The translations under genes were made by a program, and so were the position numbers. Positions 1 through 9,584 of a stretch of DNA of 15,065 nucleotides are shown here, piece after piece (the stretch's first letter is position 1; every line of letters begins with the position of its first letter). This DNA is from Physocladia obscura. Lineage: Eukaryota > Chytridiomycota > Chytridiomycetes > Chytridiales > Chytriomycetaceae. The stretch is from assembly GCA_027596945.1 (NCBI GenBank), contig JADGJH010000249.1, forward strand, positions 8,567 through 23,631, written 5' to 3'. Under the pieces are notes generated by a model. That model saw only the letters and a program-made list of their open reading frames with translations. It made no database searches and was not told where the DNA came from.

Positions 1-21
1 TGTTAAAATCATTTTTTTCAG
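1..21 (+). other. 3' end of an intron of the coiled-coil gene (window edge)
   Basis: A T-rich tract ending in CAG at 19-21 is a typical splice acceptor. The frame that follows is open from position 22 and continues into the long coiled-coil ORF, so the real start codon lies upstream of the window. The GTG at 79 and the later ATGs are internal codons, not starts. Confidence 0.75.
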
Positions 22-3000
22 GAACGCAATGGTCTAGAAAATCGGCTATCCGAACTCGAAGTTGTTCTTCAGCATCTTGTGAGTGATCGTGATGCATGGA
101 AAGCTCGTGCAGATGATTTGGAAACTCAACTTTCACAAGCGATTTCAGACCACTCCGACGCAACAGCTAATTTACGGGCATCATTTGAAGATTCGATTTC
201 TCAATTTTCAACAAAACTACGAAACCTTGAAATCGAAAAGAAAGATTTCGATGTTCATAATAACAGCCGTATTCATGCATTGGAAGTAGAACTTCAAAAC
301 GCTCAAGTTCATCGGGCAAGACTTGAAAGTGAAATTGCGGCTCTCAAGAAAGATTTGTTTAATGCTCTCGACAATGATCATGAAGAAACTATTGCTGCTC
401 TTCAGAACGATTTGAAAGAAGCCGCAAATGTTCAGTTGGCTCTAAACGGTAAAATCACTGATCTTCATAATACAATCAAGGAGAAAGACCAAGAACGCGA
501 TGATTTGCAAGCTAATATTCAAGAGTTGGAGGAAACTATTGACGAGCTTGTTTTGGAACAAGAGGCTCATGAGAAGAAGGTTATAAAGCTTCAAACGATT
601 GCAAAGAAAGCGAAACAAGAGCTACTTGATGTTGAACGGACTAGTGATGCTAGTATAGCTCACCTTCGAGACGAAGCGGCGTTTGGCGTGAAAAGATGCC
701 AAGATGAAGCTAACCGAAATTATTACAGCGTCCGAGTTGCCGTTGATTCGTTAGTTGCTGCGATCACCCAAAAGTCATCAGCGGAGGAAACGAATGACGA
801 TAACACACAAATACCTGAAGTTAATCTTGATACAGTGTTAGATGATTTGAAAATGTGCCGCCAAAAGGCTGTTGAATGGGTTTTCCAAATCGGCATTGCA
901 GGAAACGAGTCTGAAGCTGCTTCGCATAACACAGCTTTATTGAAAACCCAAAGTGCATCCCTCCAAAAGCAATTGTCGGAGTCAAAAAAAGAATTAGATA
1001 ACGCGATTTTGGAATTGGACGAAATTAAAGAGTCGACTGCCCGTCAGGTAAACTTTTCTTATCCAGTTAGCAATTATCTTGAAGCCAAAAGACACACACT
1101 CACGCACACATTCAAAAATAACGACAACAACGACTAGAAACAACAAATTAAAGTCTTGGAGCAACAGTTGGAAAAAGTCACAAAATTAAAGGAAGAAGCC
1201 GAATCAAAAGGTAAATAAGCCTCTTATAAACGTGTAACATGCATCTGATATTATTTTTAGCGTCATCGAGTACAACGGAAAATGAGGAAATAATTATTGC
1301 CTTGCAACAAGAGATGATATCTATTCGCGGTGAATTGGCGAAAAAATCTGACATCTTGAAGCGAAATACTCCTGCTGAAATTCAAGAATGGTTGAACAAT
1401 GGCGAAGTCGAGCTGAAAGAAGCCAAGAATACCGCTGCAATGGCCGAAAAAGAACTTCGCGCTCTCCAACGTAATGTTCTTGAATATGAAGGGTCGATCA
1501 GCAAACTACAGTCCGATTTTGAATTTTTACAAAAGCAATTTCAAGAAAACCAAGATCAGGGACAAAAAGACAAAGAAGTTGCTGAGTCTCGAATTGAATC
1601 TCTCAATGCACAGCTGAAAGACGAGCGAGATAGCTTACTAGAAGCGCAAGATGTGGTTGCTTCGTGTCAAAACATGATTCGCGATCTTGAGACAATGAGA
1701 AATGAACTGATTGCAAAGTTTGAAGCGCAAATTTTTGAACAAGAAGAGTCGTACTCTCGATGCTGTACGGACCTTGAAAATGCACACAATGAAATCGATA
1801 AGCTGTCCGAGGAATTGGATCAAGCGGATGCCGATCTCGCCTCTTCTCAAGCGAACGTCGAAACATTAGAATCAAATATCGCTTCAATGAAGGATGAAAT
1901 TGAAATCCAAAAAAATCAGCGGAGAGAATCTTCCGATGCGATGCAATCGATGATTCAGTCTCTGCAAATACGATTGCAGGAAGAACAAGAGTTTTTGGTT
2001 TGTAAAATTGTGTTTACTTTCAAAAATCTTATTCATTTTATTTTTACAGGAAGTTTCTCAACGAGATTGGGTTCAAGAAAAAGCGCAATTAGCTAATGAA
2101 ATATTTCGCTTAAAATCAGAAATTGTTGAAAAGACTGCTCAATTGGAATCACTGACTTCGTCTTCACACGCCACGTCATCCGAGCTCTCTGCAGCCATAT
2201 TGGAACTTTCAAGTCTGAAAGCTACAATTGCAGAAAAAGAGGCAAATTTTTCTGCCAGTGTTGAAAAATTTGAAGACGATTTATCTTTGTTGCAGACAAC
2301 AGTTGCTACACTTACGGCACAATTGGAAGAATCTCGAAATGCTGCAACAAAACTGAATCAAAGCTCCAATACCGAGCTTGCACACATTAAAGAAGATTCA
2401 GATAAACAAATGTTCCAGCTTGTAGAAAACATGAAGGAACTTGAAACCGCGCTTGAATCTCAAAAAACTGTTTCTGAATTACTCAGGCAATCCACGCAAG
2501 AATTAGAAGAAAAACTTCAATCAGCATATGAAAAGCATTTAACTGAAGTTTCTGAATCAAAGGATTCTCTTGCTTTGTCGCAAGCAGATGTTTCAAGACT
2601 AAATGGATTTGCTGAGCAACTTCAAAACGAAATCGCGCAATTGAATACTAAATTGCTTGACAGTGAACAAAAGGAAATCGAGATTGGAAAGCTTAGGGCT
2701 GATCTAAGTGAACGCGATATGCAGCTGGCAGAATTCTGGAAACTAAAAAGAGATTTAGAGCAACGAATACTCGAAATTCAATCTTCTTCGACTGATAAAA
2801 ATATATATACCGAACTTGAAGTTGAAAAATTAAAGTCAGATTTGTCAGTGGCTCAAACAAAAGTTATAAGACTCCAACGAGAATTGAATGCCATTACTAT
2901 TTCAATAAGTTTAGAAAGCAAAATCGAAGATTTATCCGATCAACCAATTGAATTTTCGGCAACAATCGATTCCAATGAAATTACTTTGAAAGCAGATCAA

Positions 3001-3471
3001 TTATCGGACACAACTTCTACTGAAACAAAAGTTTCGCAAAACGAAAAACTTGAGCAAAATGTTGAGGGAGTACAAGCCTCGGATTTAGATCTAATCACGG
3101 AAGAGAAATCCGAAACCATCGATTGCTCAAACGATTCTGAAAAAGAGGCAGAAGGTAGTTTGGTAGAATATGCTGAGGCTAATGTGCAAAAATCAGCAGA
3201 AATTTATGAAGAAAAAGAGGAGGTCAAAGAGGGCAAAATATTGGAAATTCAAACAAAAGTGGCAGTGACGGAGGCTGTCACAGTAGAACAAGAAATAACT
3301 CAAGAAAAAGCTGTGAATGAAAAAGAAATGGACGTGGAAGAAGTGTTTGAGAAGAATAATGAGAATGTGGAGGAGGAAGAGGAGGATGAGGCGGTTACTG
3401 TAAAATTTGGAAAACCTCAGCCAGGGCCTTCGTCATTCGGAATATTACGTTCATTTTGGGGATCTAAATAA
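22..3471 (+). CDS. Long coiled-coil protein with acidic tail, 5'-partial
   Basis: Exons are 22-1047, 1138-1210, 1261-1997 and 2050-3471; introns are 1048-1137 (GTAAAC..TAG), 1211-1260 (GTAAAT..TAG) and 1998-2049 (GTTTGT..CAG). Splice phases are 0, 1 and 0, and the joined frame is open for 1,085 residues to the TAA at 3469-3471. The protein is almost entirely charged heptad-like sequence rich in E, K, Q, L and S, with no Cys/His motif, nucleotide-binding loop or membrane segment, so it is a parallel-coiled-coil rod of the golgin, myosin-tail or centrosomal/ciliary scaffold kind. From about 2930 the coil gives way to a low-complexity acidic region with several E runs (about 3190-3395). The protein then ends in a short Pro/aromatic patch, PSSFGILRSFWGSK. 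I recognise no family. The role as a structural scaffold or tether is inferred from architecture alone. The N-terminus is missing, so a defining head domain may lie outside the window. Confidence 0.85.
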
Positions 3472-3720
3472 ATCGGATAAATAGAGAATGGTAAAGGATA
3501 CTTAAAAATAGTCCCGCTGCTTTAAAAGGTCAGAATATGACAAGGAACACAATAAGAATAATATGAGTATTGATTATTTTAGTAAAAAAACCATTCTGTA
3601 GCATCACAACTTATTAATAAAACGTATGGTTTTTTTTCTATTTTTCTCAAAAAGAAGACGGTAGTATTATATGTTTCAACGTTCCAAATATCATCAAGTG
3701 AAAATTTATGACAAAAATTT
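3472..3720. other. Convergent intergenic region between coiled-coil and kinase genes
   Basis: These 249 bp separate the stop of the + strand coiled-coil gene from the stop of the - strand kinase gene. No coding signal continues across it on either strand. It is AT-rich and must hold both 3' UTR ends. Because it is so short, the two 3' UTRs may overlap as natural antisense RNA. Confidence 0.7.
3616..3621 (+). terminator. Probable poly(A) signal AATAAA of the coiled-coil gene
   Basis: A perfect AATAAA lies about 145 nt after the stop codon of the + strand gene and is followed by a T-rich stretch (3629-3645). Another AATAAA overlaps the stop codon itself (3467-3472), but that is too early to be the likely signal. 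This is a hexamer match only; the cleavage site is not visible. Confidence 0.5.
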
Positions 3721-6569
3721 TTAATCAATCTTTTTGAAAAGTCGACGAATTAAGCTTGAACGCGGTTCTATTTTTTCTTTCTGAACCGGTTCCAAAATAT
3801 TATTTTCTTCAGGCTCTTTGTGAGCACTTGTCCATTTCATACCCCAAACAATCTCACTTCCTTCATCAGTTTTTCGGTGGTAGGTATCTTCCTTCAGTGG
3901 CTTGTTCGCAAATGAGCTATTTCTAATATTTTCTCGTGCTGCGGAATTTGCAACATATTTTGATGAAATTGATGACTGATCATCTGCAATTAAAATGTTA
4001 GTTGATACATAAAAACAGCGAAACAAATTGAATATAAAATAAAAAAATTATAGAAATGATAAAATAAATTCTTCAACCATTTTGTGGAATATAGCTCTTT
4101 TTTTTACGCATTCCTGAGGCGAGAGCTTTGAAAAATGCACTACCCATAGTACCTTCTCGATGAACCATTGTGTCCTTTTTTTTTAAAAAATAAATATCTT
4201 AAAAGGGTTTAAAAATGCATTACTATGTCAGAATGCTTATTTTGGTCTTGCGTGCTGAAGTCGTGCATCTGTTCTTTTTCTTGCGAATGTTCATAGTTGG
4301 CTTGAAATTGATTGCAGGAGATTTGACTGGGCAATTTTAATTGAGACAATGGCTGCGATTCGGGGATCGAATTAGAAATAAAATTACAATGTGGAACTCG
4401 ATGCGATAAATATTTATTTTGACAGTACGCGGAATGTAACATGTCAACACAGGTTGGAAGTTGAAGAGAAGTTTGCATAACTGGATATTGTGGCGCAGAA
4501 CTATTTTGCGGGGCGTTTTGTTGCTGATCATATCCATTTGACTGTTGGGTGTGGAAAGGATTTTGAGTGTTTTGTGAATATTTTATTAAGTTGCAACCCT
4601 GGCTGGAGCCGGAAACTGGAGTGGCTGACGTCTTAAACATATTTAAATATGGATCAAACTGTAAGTCCGACTGGCTATTAATAAAAAATGGTTGGCTGAT
4701 TTGTTGCGATGCTGTCAGCGAAGAATGATTGGACACTTAAAAAAAATCGGCAGTATTCTATTAAATGATTGTCGAAAATACGATTGCTCACATCGCAAAG
4801 AACGACGATCAAGTGATTTCAAGTAATCGTCAACCAAAAAATACAAGCTTTTGATAGGGTGGAGCCCACAATCAATACTCAGCAATCTCCTAATTTCTCT
4901 TTCGCTTATGCCATAAGAAATTAGTTCTAGAATTGCTGGTTGGGATGGGTTTTCGATAATTGTTGGACGAGATACAATGTGAGAATCTATTTTTTCTGCA
5001 TAACCATAATTTGTCCACCTAGTGATACCTTTTCAAAATACAAAAGCGTAATAAATTCTTACGGATGATCGATTATATCTCGCATTTTGGTCCTCTTAAC
5101 AGGATTAACTTTCAACATTGTTGCCACTAAGTCGTTTGCAGCTATTATCGACAGGAGGTTATAGATACGATTGAAACAGAGGAGGTAAAATCATAACTCA
5201 CTATCACTTGTCTTGATTGAATCATATTCTCCTTTTGCAATCAGTGAGTAAAGTACTGGCATATCTCTCGAGTCGAAAGGCAAATTTCCCGTAATCAAAA
5301 CATATAAAATGACACCCATACTCCACTAATGTTGTTTCAGTTCCAAAAAAAAAGAATAGTAAAAAGAGAAACAAAAGATATTTACAATGTCTACTTCTGG
5401 TCCCGTGTAAGGAATTCCTTTAACCATCTCAGGGGCTGCGTAATACGGTGATCCACAGTAAGTGTCCTAGAAATGATTAATTGAGAGCGAATTTTACTTT
5501 TGGGAACGCTCACCAGAGTTCTATCTCTGTGAAAAGTATTGCCGAAACCAAAATCAATAATTTTGATATTTCCGCTTTTATCTAGCAATAAATTCTTGAA
5601 GGGATTTTATGAGAATTTTGTTCGAGAAAATTTTTTCTACCTCAGGTTTCAAATCACGATGAATGATCGAGTTCTAATCATTGTTTAGAATAAAATGCAC
5701 TTGGCCAAAAGGTACCTGATGGCAATAGTTAATTGCTGAAACAACTTGTCTGAAATAAGCCCGTGCCATATTCTCATCTTGTTGGCACTGCTTTGCGATG
5801 TAATCAAACAATTCTCCTCCGCTTGCTAGTTCCATTACAATGAATATCTAAAATTTGTTTTATGATTGATTTCATTCCAGTCAATGCTACAAACCTGGTC
5901 ACCGTCCTCCAGAGTCTCTTTAACATCAACTATATGAGGATGTTTCAACATTTTCATTAAACGTACTTCGCGTTGAACGCTATTCATTTGCTTCACAGTT
6001 TTTATTTTCGATTTTTGGATTGATTTGACAGCAAAAGTTTCTCCAGATTGAAAATGAATTCCAAGTTTTACTTTTCCAAAGGTACCTTCCCCAATTGTAT
6101 CAGTTAAGATATAATCCCCAACATGAATCCCTAACGGTAAAGATTGTTGATGCTCTGGATCAAAATATTGTTGATATTGTGGCAGTTGATGAGGTTCCGA
6201 ATTAGAAACATTCTGTGGCAAAAGAAGAGGCCGTTGTGGTTCTTCTGCAAGGGTTGCTTCAGACTCAGTATGATTTGGTGCTGGTGCCTAAACGGTTCTA
6301 TTTTATCAACGTGAAAAATAAATAAAAAAGCTGTTTACTCTTTCGTGGCAAATCTCCGAGATAATTTGATTACGGTGGAAAGAAGACTCCTTTGGCTCAA
6401 ATTCAAAATTTTCGTTTATTTCTGTTTGATTTTGGTGAAATTTTGGCAGTAAATGTGCTGTACGTTCTAGCCGGTTCTGGTGCTTATTTGACCTGAGTGA
6501 AGGACTCGAAGAACCAACAACAAACTCCGGAACAGAAATAGACGTGGGTAATGGATTAGGTGCTGACAT
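3721..6569 (-). CDS. MARK/PAR-1/Kin1-like (CAMKL) Ser/Thr protein kinase
   Basis: Exons 5' to 3' on the minus strand are 6569-6339, 6287-5895, 5847-5716, 5673-5641, 5594-5514, 5466-5386, 5325-5202, 5141-5063, 5018-4792, 4735-4224, 4174-4078 and 3983-3721. All phases agree, giving about 750 residues. Residues 1-135 are Pro/Gln/Ser-rich and disordered. The kinase domain starts near 136: Gly loop GEGTFGKV (143-150), lysine in AVK (165), HRDLKPEN (257-264), DFG (277-279), activation loop [14 protein letters not shown] with Thr292 at the site LKB1-type kinases phosphorylate in AMPK relatives, and HPW at about 384-386. All catalytic residues are present. Residues about 410-453 resemble the MARK UBA segment. 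A Gln/Ser/Asn-rich linker follows, then a basic C-terminus ([10 protein letters not shown]). No KA1 domain of about 100 residues is visible. MARK/Kin1 kinases act in polarity, microtubule and membrane-trafficking control; that role here is inferred. The start is the ATG at 6569, because an in-frame stop precedes it and no upstream in-frame ATG exists. The donor of the penultimate intron is ambiguous (4077 or 4107). Confidence 0.87.
4078..4223 (-). other. Alternative 3' structure of the kinase gene: retained intron and paired donors
   Basis: Intron 4223-4175 (GTAATG..AAG, weak A-rich acceptor) can be read through: retention adds V-M-H-F and a stop at 4209, giving a protein without the basic C-terminal region. 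The next exon has two usable donors, GTAAAA at 4107 and GTTGAA at 4077, exactly 30 nt apart and both phase 1, so either joins 3983 in frame. I prefer 4077 because it gives a 94-bp intron and keeps a basic RKKK stretch after the [11 protein letters not shown] segment, but the GTAAAA site is the better consensus. Confidence 0.5.
4814..4945 (-). other. UBA-like segment after the kinase domain
   Basis: About 44 residues (410-453) directly after the kinase domain contain a [13 protein letters not shown] core, which aligns by eye with the 'mGY.reEI...L' core of the MARK UBA. They continue into a second helix ending [15 protein letters not shown]. In AMPK-related kinases this segment packs on the kinase lobe and supports activity. 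Assignment is by pattern only. Confidence 0.6.
5018..6113 (-). other. Kinase catalytic domain, split over eight exons
   Basis: The catalytic domain lies on eight exons separated by introns of only 42-60 bp. One exon, 5673-5641, is 33 nt and encodes just the catalytic loop up to HRDLKPE. The splice phases are 0,0,0,0,0,1,2. The activation segment and the TGPEVDIWS motif that follows it place the domain in the MARK/Kin1 branch of the AMPK-related kinases rather than SNF1 proper (which usually has DFGLSN; here it is DFGFGN). Confidence 0.88.
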
Positions 6570-6694
6570 TTCAGCTTCCCTTTCAAGTAACGATGCGAAT
6601 CTTGAAGATCTTTCCTTTTTTTTTTCTTCTGGGATTTGCAGGAAATATGCTTTATATTTTATTTATACAAAAAACAACGTCGTTTTAGCAGATC
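6570..6694. other. Short gap between the tandem NACHT-WD40 and kinase genes
   Basis: These 125 bp separate the TGA of the upstream NACHT-WD40 gene (6697-6695) from the kinase ATG (6569). The half nearest the kinase is not typical AT-rich spacer. It is open in the kinase frame from a CAG acceptor-like site (6631-6629) and would encode EEKKKERSSRFASLLEREAE before the ATG. The other half holds the TATA/poly(A) element. The + strand ORF crossing this gap has no recognisable product. Confidence 0.6.
6658..6667 (-). promoter_or_regulatory. TATAAATAAA: overlapping TATA-like box and poly(A) signal
   Basis: Read on the minus strand, these 10 bases contain AATAAA 31 nt after the NACHT-WD40 stop codon, well placed for a poly(A) signal. 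They also contain TATAAATA about 90 nt before the kinase ATG, well placed for a core promoter. The match is exact for both motifs; use as either is inference. Similar AT-rich strings are expected by chance in this genome. Confidence 0.45.
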
Positions 6695-9584
6695 TCAATC
6701 TTGTTGACTTTCGTTTTCGATTTCAGTTGGGTTGTCCAAAATTTCTGGCGAGTAGGAAAAAACAATTCAGAAAAACTGTGAAAATTAATCAGTGTAATAA
6801 TACCTTCAACAACATTTTCGAAACCTATCGATTCACTATTTTTATCATTTAATTCTTTCACATTCAGATAATCATTTGCAGTTTCATTATTTTGTATAAT
6901 ATCTTATATATAAAAAATCAATGTCATTTTAACTTCATTTACTTTAAAATCTCACCTTCAGCTGAATAATCTTCAGCCATTACGTTTGCTGTTGTGATTG
7001 CCGTACTTTGCTGACTTTCGTCAGCCAAACCAGTCAATATATCTTTTTTAATAATATTTAAAAAAACACATTGAGATAGTAGATAAGTTTGCTTACCTTG
7101 TGTAGTATAAACTGATTCATTATTGGTATCGATTTGAAATTGATAGAAAATAGGTTTCAGATTATGTTGTCGAATGAAAGTAACACTTACTGTCGACTTT
7201 TTTCTGATTACTGTCGTCAACTTGAGTTTCGGATTCACCCTCCACATCATCAAGAACATCTTTTTATGATTATTATTCCATTATTATTTGTATGAACAGC
7301 ATTATATACCTTCGCTTAAAGGACTGGATTGCGTCATTTCAACTTCTGATTCATCCTTGGATGTTTCGATTTCGGCAACTACAACGGCATCTCTTATTTC
7401 AATTTCAGGATTGGTTTTATTAATAGGTGATCCATTTCTTTCGTTTGTGTTCAAGGTCTTATTGGGAATCATGCCAATATTTTCCGTTTCAATAGCTTCT
7501 GTGCTTGAATCATCCTCATCCAAATAGTCGAAGTCAAAATTTTGGTCAGTTTCGATTATCTCAGCATGGCCATCAGATTGTGCTGCTTCAAAAGTTGCGT
7601 TTTCAGAACTTTCGTGGTCATTGAATTCAACCAATTCTTGTTGGCTTATTTTCACTCCAGTATTCACTTCCTGAGCAGAATTTGAAAAAGCCAAGACTTG
7701 TGCTGAATCTTCAGAAAAATAGTTGTTTTCAATATCAGAGGTATAGGTTTCTGCCATGAAATTTTCCAATAGAATTTCTTCACCAGAGTTTGTAAAAATT
7801 TTTGAAGTGTTGATTTCCAAAAATCCATCAATTTCCACTTCATCTGCAGCATTGTCGGAATTCGGCAAACTTCCAATGGCAATTTCAGTGTCCAAAATAC
7901 TATTTGGTCTGTCTGTAATCGGCGAAGTGAAGTGTTCAATTTTGTCAGCTTCGGAAATGTGAATTTCGAATGCATTGTACTCATTGATTGGCTTAGATTC
8001 ATCAAGAATATTTGTAGTGTCGGTTTTCGCAATTGGCAACAAGGATGAATATATGTCCTCTACCTTTTCAACTGAATCGCTCTCTAATGCAGCTGGTGGG
8101 GCATAATTTCCAAGAGAGCTAGCAGTTTCAATCAACTCTTGTTCTTCAACTATCTTCCTTTCTAATTTTATCGATGAATCAAAATCTTCACTAATACCAG
8201 AAGTTTCTGTTTCAGCAATTAGTAGGGATGTATCAATAGCCACTTCCACATTTGGATTAACTCCTTCGATTGCTGTTGACAAATCATAATTTCTGAAAAA
8301 ATTTGACGGTTCAACTGATGAAGAAAATACATTTTCGACATACGAATCAGAATTTTCATCGGTAACGGAAAATTCGACGCCATCGTTTTCTAATGCTTTT
8401 CCAATCCCAGCATTTTCAATAAAATCAACTTCAACTTCAACTGTCGATACTGTGAATAGATTGCGTTCACTTGAATATTTCTCTTCATCATCAACTGGTA
8501 ATTGTTTTGTATAATTTTCCAATTTTTCTTCGATCTCAGAGTTTTCAACAGCAACGATCGCCGATACCACAAATACATCGCGCCCGCTTATTTCGACCTC
8601 CTTACCTACAACAGCTTGCTGTTCAACTATAACCGCATCGGCAAAGATATTTTCATTCTCAATTTGAATTTTAGATTCATAAAGTCGTGTTTCTGCATCT
8701 TCTGCAGAATAATATTCAGTTCTTGAAACATTTTCACGAATTTGATTTAATATTTCGCCATCTAGGTAATCTGGAACTTCCGTGCTATTATCATAAATTT
8801 GATCCAATATTTCGTTTTCAGAAAAAAAGTTTTCTTCAATGGTCTCTTGATTTTCATTTTGAGAGTCCACGAAGTGAGAAGATGCTTCATATTTTTCGAA
8901 TTCTGCAGCTTCCAATTCACTTTCAAATTCGTCAAGATATTCGCCACCAACTGTAACCTTGTCACTATAATCAATTTCAGTACCTTTCACCATCTTAGCA
9001 ATAGATTCTTTTGCGTTTCGTTCAAACTCTGCCCTCAACGCTCTTGCTTCGCGTTCTTTTGTGGCTGCTAAAGCCAAAGCTTCCTCTTCCTCTTCTAACA
9101 ACTTTGCTTCTTCATTTGCTTTCTTCCGCGCTTCTGCCATCTCTCGTTGAATATCTTCAAAAGTTGCTGGGGTTGCTGGAGTTCGCGGTGTTAACAAACC
9201 ACTAACGTTTGAAACAACATCAGCGATGTTTTTTGAAAATGGTTGTAGCATTGAAAGTCGGGAGAAACCAGCCTTAGCGGCAAGTGAAGCCGGAGTTTGA
9301 GGAGCTGTAACAGTCGGAACAGCCAGCGCGATCTCTTGATTGACTTCAACAGAATCAGTCTCTTCATCAGCATATGTGGATGCACGAATTAACGCAGCTT
9401 TAAGATCCGGAACACTAGCGGTGGCCGACATTCGTTCACTAACAACAGAGTTCAAAATACTGCTCCGACGACGGTGTCTGGCTTCAAAATCTCTGAACTT
9501 TCGTCCTGTTGATTCAAACGCTGATTTTAGATCAGCTGGAGGTTTATATACTGGGGAATAGAGTGACGGATCGACAGGAATAAA
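6695..9584 (-). other. Acidic, low-complexity tail with terminal chain of small exons
   Basis: About 860 residues. It begins with a basic patch (RHRRRSS), Pro-directed sites in LLTPRTPATPATF, and one charged helix (about 9150-8990, EARKKANEEAKLLEEEEEA). A long E/D/S/N/I-rich disordered region follows. A short internal echo is visible: NEILDQIYDNSTEV and GEILNQIRENVSRTE lie 24 codons apart. The last part is carried by exons of 69, 15, 87 and 99 nt and a 50-nt stop exon, all joined by phase-1 introns. The function is unknown. Confidence 0.75.

Noticed and set aside
1091..1112. CA-rich tract, possible microsatellite
   Set aside because: Short and irregular, within an intron; no perfect repeat array.
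79..1137. Independent gene start at GTG 79 for the coiled-coil protein
   Set aside because: The frame is already open from a splice acceptor at 21, and the coiled-coil pattern begins there. The 3' end at the TAG at 1135-1137 is the acceptor of an intron, since the same coiled coil resumes in frame at 1138.
6544..6852. 102-codon + strand ORF spanning the gap between the two minus-strand genes
   Set aside because: It overlaps the last two exons of the NACHT-WD40 gene and kinase exon 1 in antisense. Its composition is that of AT-rich intron and UTR sequence, and no motif or conserved pattern is visible.
8502..9205. Several overlapping + strand ORFs rich in F, L and C
   Set aside because: They are complements of the E/K/S-rich acidic tail on the minus strand; antisense of GAA/GAG-rich coding gives open F/L/S-rich frames by composition.
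7302..9455. Acidic ORF as a separate 717-residue gene starting at 9455
   Set aside because: The frame is open upstream to a TAG acceptor at 9587-9585, which joins in phase 0 to the exon ending at 9648, so it is the tail of the NACHT-WD40 protein.
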